From contig NZ_KB899716.1 of assembly GCF_000378445.1 (NCBI RefSeq), forward strand, positions 1 through 64,000: a stretch of 64,000 nucleotides of DNA, written 5' to 3'. Shown piece by piece: positions 57,435-64,000 of the stretch. Below the pieces are notes generated by a model, which saw nothing but the letters and a program-made list of their open reading frames with translations, searched no databases and was not told the origin of the DNA. The position numbers and the translations under genes were made by a program. This DNA comes from Deinococcus aquatilis DSM 23025 (GTDB lineage: Bacteria; Deinococcota; Deinococci; Deinococcales; Deinococcaceae). Each line of letters opens with the position of its first letter. The first letter of the stretch is position 1.

Positions 57435-58316
57435 TTACTTGTACTGCGGCCAGGGCCAGGTCTTGAAGTTCACTTCCTGCCACTTGGGGTGCATTCCCTC
57501 GTCTTCTTGCAGATTCACCAGTTTGCTGATGGCGCATTTCTGGTAATCCAGCAGCAGTTGCTTCTTGTCGGCGGTCTTGAAGTCTCGGGTCGCCAGAACG
57601 CTCTGCACCGAAATGGTGGGCACGCTCTGGGCCGACAGATTCGGGTAAAACAGCTTGGCGGGCGCGTAGATGGCCGCCAGTTTGGCGTTGCTGGGCACAG
57701 GCACCAGATTCAGACCACTGAGACCCTTGACCCAGGTGGCAGGTTGCCCGATGACGGCCAGCACAGCGTCTACCTGTCCAGCATTCAGGGCGGCAACGGC
57801 GCTGGGCTGGTCTTTCATGGTCACGATCTGGTAGGGCACTCCAGTCATGGCACTCACCACCTTGGCCGTGATGATGCTGCCGCCCCAGGCACCTACCCGC
57901 TTGCCCTTCAGATCGGCAAACGTCTGGATTCCGGTAACGGTCACGCGTCCAAAAATATTTTTGCTGGAGGTGGGCGGCTTCGCCAGCAGGTGGATTTCTT
58001 CGCGGTGCAGCGGCAGCAGCGTGCGAATGCCTTCCACGCGGGGGTCCTGGTCGATCTGTTGGCGGGCCTTCAATACGTCGCTCTGCACGAAGGCCAGGGA
58101 AACTTCGTTGTTCAGCAGCAGGTCGATGTTCTCCAGGCTGCCGCTGGTGCCCCGCTCACGCAGGTAGGCGCTCTGGGTACACACCAGGCCCACGTTTTTG
58201 AACATGGCGCTGTAGGTTCCGGTGGGGCTGCCGGTGGCGACGTTCAGGGTGGGCGGAGTGGCGGCCTGAGCCACCGTCAGGGTCAACAGGAGTGAGGTCA
58301 ATGCAGTGCGCTTCAT
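57435..58316 (-). CDS. TAXI-family (TRAP-type) substrate-binding protein
   Basis: A 293-residue exported binding protein. The start at 58316 has GGAG six bases ahead; the signal peptide ends near VAQA. The core LNVATGSPTGTYSAMFKNVG is the TAXI family opening. SLENIDLLLNNEVSLAFVQSDV and LKGKRVGAWGGSIITAKVVS define the two lobes. Such proteins feed TRAP transporters, but no TRAP membrane component lies in the window, so it may partner with one elsewhere. Confidence 0.83.
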   Translation of the reverse strand: MKRTALTSLLLTLTVAQAATPPTLNVATGSPTGTYSAMFKNVGLVCTQSAYLRERGTSGSLENIDLLLNNEVSLAFVQSDVLKARQQIDQDPRVEGIRTLLPLHREEIHLLAKPPTSSKNIFGRVTVTGIQTFADLKGKRVGAWGGSIITAKVVSAMTGVPYQIVTMKDQPSAVAALNAGQVDAVLAVIGQPATWVKGLSGLNLVPVPSNAKLAAIYAPAKLFYPNLSAQSVPTISVQSVLATRDFKTADKKQLLLDYQKCAISKLVNLQEDEGMHPKWQEVNFKTWPWPQYK

Positions 58317-58345
58317 GGAGTCTCCAGGATGGGGCCGAGATGGGG

Positions 58346-58546
58346 TCATTTCAGTTCACCGTAGCCGTCTGATGTGGACGTGTCAGGGAGCGGGGCGGGC
58401 GAGGTGGGTGTGGTGGAGGTGTCCACTGGATTCACTACCGGGGTTGACGTGTCGCCAAACGCGCCATTCTGATCCAGATAAATCACTGCGCCGCAGACCA
58501 CAAGGATCAGGGCCAGCAGGCCGCCGACAACCCGGCTGCGGCTCAT
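58346..58546 (-). CDS. Small membrane-anchored protein
   Basis: A 66-residue protein with one N-terminal membrane helix (VVGGLLALILVVCGAVIYL) and an exposed Thr/Pro/Ser tail. Its start overlaps the end of the upstream coiled-coil membrane gene by four bases (ATGA), so it is probably the second gene of a unit. No family recognised. Confidence 0.65.
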   Translation of the reverse strand: MSRSRVVGGLLALILVVCGAVIYLDQNGAFGDTSTPVVNPVDTSTTPTSPAPLPDTSTSDGYGELK

Positions 58547-59301
58547 GCGGGGCCGCCGTTGGATTGGCTGTTGCTGGGCCGCGACGTGCGTTCGCCACTT
58601 GCCAACGCCTGATCCAGCAGTTCGGCGTTGCGTCCGGCGCGGCGGGCAATTTCACTGAGGGCACTTTCGGTCACATGCTGGTCTTCGGCACTCAGGTTGG
58701 CCTGCTGAAGCGCCGAGGCCACATTGCCTTTGGCCTGCGCCAACTGCGTATCGATGCGGGCTTTCTTGATCTGGCGGTCAAAGGCCACCAGATCGGCCCG
58801 CAGATCATCCAGATGCAGTTGGGCACGGCCAAACGCGTCCCGGCTCATGTTCAGGTCGCCTTCCCAGCGGGCCACGTCGGCTGCGTCCATATCGGCGCGG
58901 TTGGCATTGATCAGGCGCTCGAAATCGGCCAGATGCCCGTTGGCCTCCGACAGTTGCCTGCCCTTGTCAGCGATCAGCTTTTCAAATTGCCCACGCTGCA
59001 AGATCAGGGTTTCGAGAGGCATGGCCCGCGCCACCTGTTCCTTGGCCCTGACCCGGGCGGCATTCAGACCCATCAACAGGGCAGGCATCAGGAAAATCAC
59101 GGCCAGCACTGCCACCACGAAGGCCGCGATGGTCACGGTGGTCAGCGCCACACCGGCCACCGCCACCGCCGCCGCGCCCAACGCCGACAGCGCCAACACG
59201 CCGCCTGCCGTATACAGCGCGATTCGTCCTGCTGTGATCGGCGCACGTGCCCCCGAAGCTTGCGTCACGATGACTTTTTCCGGTCGTACAGGCTGGCTCA
59301 T
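58543..59301 (-). CDS. Membrane protein with coiled-coil domain
   Basis: A 252-residue protein. Two close hydrophobic segments (about residues 25-48 and 50-75) form a hairpin, followed by a long helical region (about 85-230) with heptad-like spacing (RGQFEKLIADKGRQLSEANG, LHLDDLRADLVAFDRQIKKA). The layout recalls PspA/phage-shock or LemA-like membrane-curving proteins, but only in outline. The start at 59301 follows AGAGAGAT; longer readings are less likely. It overlaps the small downstream membrane gene. Confidence 0.68.
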   Translation of the reverse strand: MSQPVRPEKVIVTQASGARAPITAGRIALYTAGGVLALSALGAAAVAVAGVALTTVTIAAFVVAVLAVIFLMPALLMGLNAARVRAKEQVARAMPLETLILQRGQFEKLIADKGRQLSEANGHLADFERLINANRADMDAADVARWEGDLNMSRDAFGRAQLHLDDLRADLVAFDRQIKKARIDTQLAQAKGNVASALQQANLSAEDQHVTESALSEIARRAGRNAELLDQALASGERTSRPSNSQSNGGPA

Positions 59302-59462
59302 ATCTCTCTTATACGCCGGAAAGGGGCAGGAGGTTGCGGATGCAGGGGGAGTGTGGGGGAATGAACGCCAGCAGGAGCCTCTTCTCCACGCCCTGCCCTC
59401 CACCGAGCCAAAAAAGCGCCCCCACCTCTCGGCAGGAGCGCTCCATCAGATATTTCTTAGAC

Positions 59463-61298
<1,836 letters not shown>

Positions 61299-61356
61299 AG
61301 GAATATCCTCCTCGCAGGGGGTCGCCCGACGAGGGGGCGCAACCCAGCATTGTTGA

Positions 61357-61371
61357 TTAGACTCAGTCTAA
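61357..61371 (-). promoter_or_regulatory. Palindromic operator before the acyl-CoA dehydrogenase
   Basis: TTAGACT-C-AGTCTAA is a perfect 15-base palindrome 59 bases before the start codon. On the minus strand it overlaps a possible -35 element (TTAGAC) for an AATGCT -10 box. TetR-type fatty-acid regulators bind sites of this kind. Confidence 0.65.
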
Positions 61372-61616
61372 AACTTTTTGGCGGCGTTGTCATGTGGGCC
61401 AGTCCATTTCAGTCCTGAACTCGTCCTCGGTACTTTTCTGTCTCTGAGGCAGGAACAGTGTGCCTTCAGCTCTCATAAAGCCTGAAGCATGGATTCATAT
61501 AACCTTAAAAATCTGTCGAATCACAGGGAAATTCATCTGCCGGGGGGTGGGGGCCATCTGTCCCGCTACACGTGTCTGTGTCACCTCTCCCCATTTCAGG
61601 TATGTTGTTAAAGATC

Positions 61617-62312
61617 ATGAACTACCCAAGCCTTGTTTGGCACCTCAAGCGAACCGAGTTGTTTGCGGATCTTGAGCTGACCGAACTGGAGCGCGTGGCT
61701 GCCACGACGCCCTACCGTTCTTATCAGCCGGGTGAAGTGATTTACCGCATGGACGACCCATCCGACGCGCTGTATTTCGTTCGCAGCGGCCTCGTGAAAA
61801 TCAGCAAGCTGTTTCCAAACGGCAAGGAGGCCATTCTCGGCGTGATCGGGCAACACGATACCTTTGGGGAACTGCTGCTACAGGCTGATGAACGCCGCCC
61901 TACACAGGCGGAAGCTCTGGAGCGCACCACATTGATCGTGCTGCCGCGCGGCGAGTTGCAAAAGCTGCTGAACAGCAAGCCCGAACTTGCCATGAAACTG
62001 ATTCGCCTGATGGCCGCCCGCCTCTTTGAAGCCCAGAGCTGGACGGCTGCCGTCAGTGCATACAGCGCCCCCGAGCGTGTGGCGAGCTTGCTGTACCGCC
62101 TTGCCCGTGAGTTTGGCCGCCCCCATGCACAGGGCGTGGAACTGGCCCTCAAGCTGAATCAGGAAGACATCGCCCGCATGGTTGGGGCCACCCGCGAAAC
62201 CGTCAGCCATTCTCTGGGCAAACTCAAGCAGGAAGGCGCGATCATGCGGGCCAGAACCCCGATCATCGTGCGGATGGAAGCCCTTAAGCGCTACCTCGAA
62301 CAGAGTAACTAG
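61617..62312 (+). CDS. Crp/Fnr-family transcriptional regulator
   Basis: A 231-residue regulator. The cyclic-nucleotide-type domain has SYQPGEVIYRMDDPSDALYFV, and the glycine-rich GQHDTFGELLLQ takes the place of the cAMP-binding loop. A dimer helix and a C-terminal winged helix (KLNQEDIARMVGATRETVSH, in part) follow. The start at 61617 gives MNYPSLVWHLKRTELF. The TATGTT box 11 bases upstream suggests a short or absent leader. The sequence resembles the DdrI type of Deinococcus regulators involved in stress tolerance, but I cannot confirm orthology. Confidence 0.9.
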   Translation: MNYPSLVWHLKRTELFADLELTELERVAATTPYRSYQPGEVIYRMDDPSDALYFVRSGLVKISKLFPNGKEAILGVIGQHDTFGELLLQADERRPTQAEALERTTLIVLPRGELQKLLNSKPELAMKLIRLMAARLFEAQSWTAAVSAYSAPERVASLLYRLAREFGRPHAQGVELALKLNQEDIARMVGATRETVSHSLGKLKQEGAIMRARTPIIVRMEALKRYLEQSN

Positions 62313-62357
62313 GCCGCAGCATTGGGGCAGCAGCACTGGGGCCAAAGCAACCAAGCC

Positions 62358-62897
62358 ATGACCACTCCAGACGGACGTATCCGGCGGGCCACCACTGCCG
62401 ATGCGTCCGCCTTGGCTTGTGTGCATGTGAGCAGTTGGCAGGACACCTACGCTGGGCTGATGCCTGCCACGTTTCTGGCCGCCATGACGGACGCCGCTGC
62501 CCTTGAACGCCGCCGAGCTTTCTGGGAAAGGCATGTGAACAGCCCTGATCACGTGACGCTGGTGGCCGAATTCGGGGGAGAAGTGGTGGCCTTCGTGTCG
62601 GGCGGCCCGGCCCATGACCATCCGGGTTATGACGCCGAATTGCATACCCTGTACGCCCTGCCACACGCCAAAGGTCTGGGCCTGGGCCGCCGCCTGACCG
62701 CTGCACTGGCGGAAGAATTGCAGGCACGCGGCTTTCAGTCCTTGGCCCTCTGGGTACTGGATGTCAATCCGACCCGCGCCTTCTATCTGCATCTGGGTGG
62801 ACGCGAAGCAGGGGAGAAGATTGAAACGATTCCCGGCGGAGAGTTGCGAGAGATTCGGCTGGTCTGGGATGATCTGGCAAGTCTGATGGCAGGGTAA
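62358..62897 (+). CDS. GNAT N-acetyltransferase
   Basis: A 179-residue GNAT enzyme: IRRATTADASALACVHVSSW and DTYAGLMPATFL form the N-terminal substrate part. LYALPHAKGLGLGRRLTAAL is the acetyl-CoA loop and NPTRAFYLHLGGREAGE the C-terminal motif. The pattern matches small-molecule acetyltransferases of the PhiN/YkwB type. The start at 62358 follows the Crp gene by 45 bases, so co-transcription is likely. The substrate is unknown. Confidence 0.85.
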   Translation: MTTPDGRIRRATTADASALACVHVSSWQDTYAGLMPATFLAAMTDAAALERRRAFWERHVNSPDHVTLVAEFGGEVVAFVSGGPAHDHPGYDAELHTLYALPHAKGLGLGRRLTAALAEELQARGFQSLALWVLDVNPTRAFYLHLGGREAGEKIETIPGGELREIRLVWDDLASLMAG

Positions 62898-62904
62898 AAC
62901 CAAG

Positions 62905-62943
62905 CAGAGCGGCGGAGCTACCCAGTCTCCGCCGCTCTGTTTG
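62905..62943 (+). terminator. Terminator after the GNAT gene
   Basis: CAGAGCGGCGGAG and CTCCGCCGCTCTG form a 13-bp stem with a nine-base loop, followed by TTTG. It separates the gene from the convergent glmS. Confidence 0.85.
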
Positions 62944-62971
62944 ATCTTTGAGTCTTTCGACCTTCCAGCCC

Positions 62972-64000
62972 TTATTCCACCGTCACGCTCTTGGCGAGGT
63001 TGCGGGGCTTGTCGACATCCTTGCCCAGTGCCGTGGCCGTGAAGTAGCTCAGGAGTTGCAGGGCAATCACGTTCACCACCGGGCTGACCATTTCGTGGGC
63101 GCGGGGCACGTACAGCACGTCGTCGGCGTGCACGGCGTTGGCGGTGTCGCCGTCGCTCAGGATGGCAATCACCTTACCTGCCCGCGCCCGCACTTCTTGC
63201 AGGTTGCTGATGGTTTTTTCCAGCAGGAAACTCTCGGTGGCGATGACCACCACGGGCAGATTTTCGTCGATCAGGGCAATCGGGCCGTGTTTCATCTCGC
63301 CTGCCGCGTAGCCTTCGGCGTGGATGTAGCTGATTTCCTTCAGCTTCAGCGCACCTTCGAGGGCGGTGGGGGCGTTCACGCCGCGCCCGAGGAACAGATA
63401 ATCGCGGGCGTGGGCGTACTTCTCGGCTACGGCCTTGATAGCAGCCACACGCTCGGGGGCCAGAGCCTCTTCTACAAGGCGCGGCAGTTCGCGGGCGGCG
63501 TGCAGGAGTTCCTTGGCCTGCTCGTCGGTCAGGGTCTTGCGGGCGCGGGCCAGCCACAGCGCCAGCATCAGCATGGCCGACACCTGCGCCGTGTACGCCT
63601 TGGTACTCGCCACGCCGATTTCGGGGCCAGCGTGAATGTACAGCGTGTCGTCCAGCTCACGGGTCATGGAGCTGCCCTTGGCATTGATCACGCCGAGGGT
63701 TTTCGCGCCGTGCTTCTTGGCCTCGCGCAGGGCTTCGAGGGTATCAATCGTTTCGCCCGACTGAGACACCACGATCGCCAGAGTGTTCTCGCTGACCAAC
63801 GGCGAGCGGTAGCGGTACTCGCTGGCAACGTCCACTTCAACCGGAATCCGGGCCAACTGCTCGATCAGGTATTCGCCCACCAGTCCGGCATAGTAAGCCG
63901 TTCCGCACGCAATGATGGAGATGCGCTTGAAGCTGGCCGGATCAAGGTTGATGTCCAGATTCACTTCGCCCGTTTCATCGTGCAGGCGGCCAATCAGGGT
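62972..64000 (-). CDS. glmS: Glutamine-fructose-6-phosphate aminotransferase GlmS (3' part)
   Basis: The isomerase half of GlmS, which makes glucosamine-6-phosphate for cell-wall synthesis. The frame continues to the window edge as TLIGRLHDETGEVNLDINLD, so the N-terminal glutaminase domain lies outside. Two SIS domains are visible: RISIIACGTAYYAGLVGEYL with SQSGETIDTLEAL, and FLGRGVNAPTALEGALKLKE with EMKHGPIALI. The conserved end DKPRNLAKSVTVE is present. No glmS ribozyme can be assessed because the 5' end is missing. Confidence 0.96.
   Translation of the reverse strand, partial: TLIGRLHDETGEVNLDINLDPASFKRISIIACGTAYYAGLVGEYLIEQLARIPVEVDVASEYRYRSPLVSENTLAIVVSQSGETIDTLEALREAKKHGAKTLGVINAKGSSMTRELDDTLYIHAGPEIGVASTKAYTAQVSAMLMLALWLARARKTLTDEQAKELLHAARELPRLVEEALAPERVAAIKAVAEKYAHARDYLFLGRGVNAPTALEGALKLKEISYIHAEGYAAGEMKHGPIALIDENLPVVVIATESFLLEKTISNLQEVRARAGKVIAILSDGDTANAVHADDVLYVPRAHEMVSPVVNVIALQLLSYFTATALGKDVDKPRNLAKSVTVE

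Overview
The window is GC-rich and densely coded. It holds a chromosomal replication origin (dnaA, a DnaA-box array, dnaN), a bacterial-type parAB-rsmG-mnmG cluster, a YpdA-type bacillithiol-disulfide reductase and several families common in Deinococcota. DnaA and DnaN read as Deinococcus proteins, so the most likely source is a Deinococcus chromosome around oriC. High third-position GC produces many long false ORFs antisense to real genes. No rRNA, tRNA, CRISPR array or intact insertion sequence was found.

Layout. 0.2-4.8 kb: luxS, lspA, rpmB, a small GlsB/YeaQ-type membrane protein, then thrC and thrB. 4.8-12.4 kb: MMPL exporter, APH(3')-like kinase, an unrecognised two-gene pair, a CDP-alcohol phosphotransferase, DUF2270 and LtrA membrane proteins. 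12.6-18.8 kb: GH130 enzyme, MBL hydrolase, DNA polymerase III delta-prime-like subunit, metallophosphoesterase, dprA, a small MKIR-type protein and an SDR epimerase. 18.9-25.8 kb: secreted DUF4397 protein, then dnaA, oriC, dnaN, eno, pyk and a second DnaA-box cluster. 25.8-30.8 kb: tyrS with a large AT-rich in-frame insert and a complex leader, a GNAT, truA and a LysM/M23 peptidase. 30.9-37.3 kb: TPR/winged-helix protein, ABM-like protein, fumC, ypdA-like reductase, VanW protein. 37.4-42.1 kb: minus-strand cluster mnmG, LAGLIDADG-like gene, rsmG, parA, parB with two duplicated parS-like sites. 42.2-48.3 kb: class-V aminotransferase and a branched-chain 2-oxoacid dehydrogenase E1alpha/E1beta/E2 cluster. 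48.4-51.1 kb: NitT/TauT-type ABC importer. 51.4-64 kb: SDR, transketolase, pyridoxal kinase, envelope and regulatory proteins, TAXI-type binding protein, acyl-CoA dehydrogenase with a palindromic operator, Crp-family regulator, GNAT and the 3' part of glmS.

The most unusual object is tyrS. The catalytic domain and the C-terminal S4 domain are ordinary, but about 570 bp of strongly AT-rich, Lys/Ile/Glu/Asn-rich sequence (about 26128-26700) is fused in frame between them. It adds roughly 160 residues of predicted helical protein and also recodes about two dozen normal TyrRS residues on its 5' side. It is neither a recognisable intein nor an intron. The same locus carries a terminator-type attenuator just before tyrS, a separate promoter-terminator unit that looks like a small RNA, and a second DnaA-box cluster behind tyrS.

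Other points worth a second look: a DnaA-trio beside the oriC boxes, a possible ATT start for dnaA, the LAGLIDADG-like gene next to duplicated parS-like sites, dispersed GTGAGTGGGAAAA-type intergenic repeats that run into gene ends, and palindromic operators in front of the acyl-CoA dehydrogenase and VanW genes.
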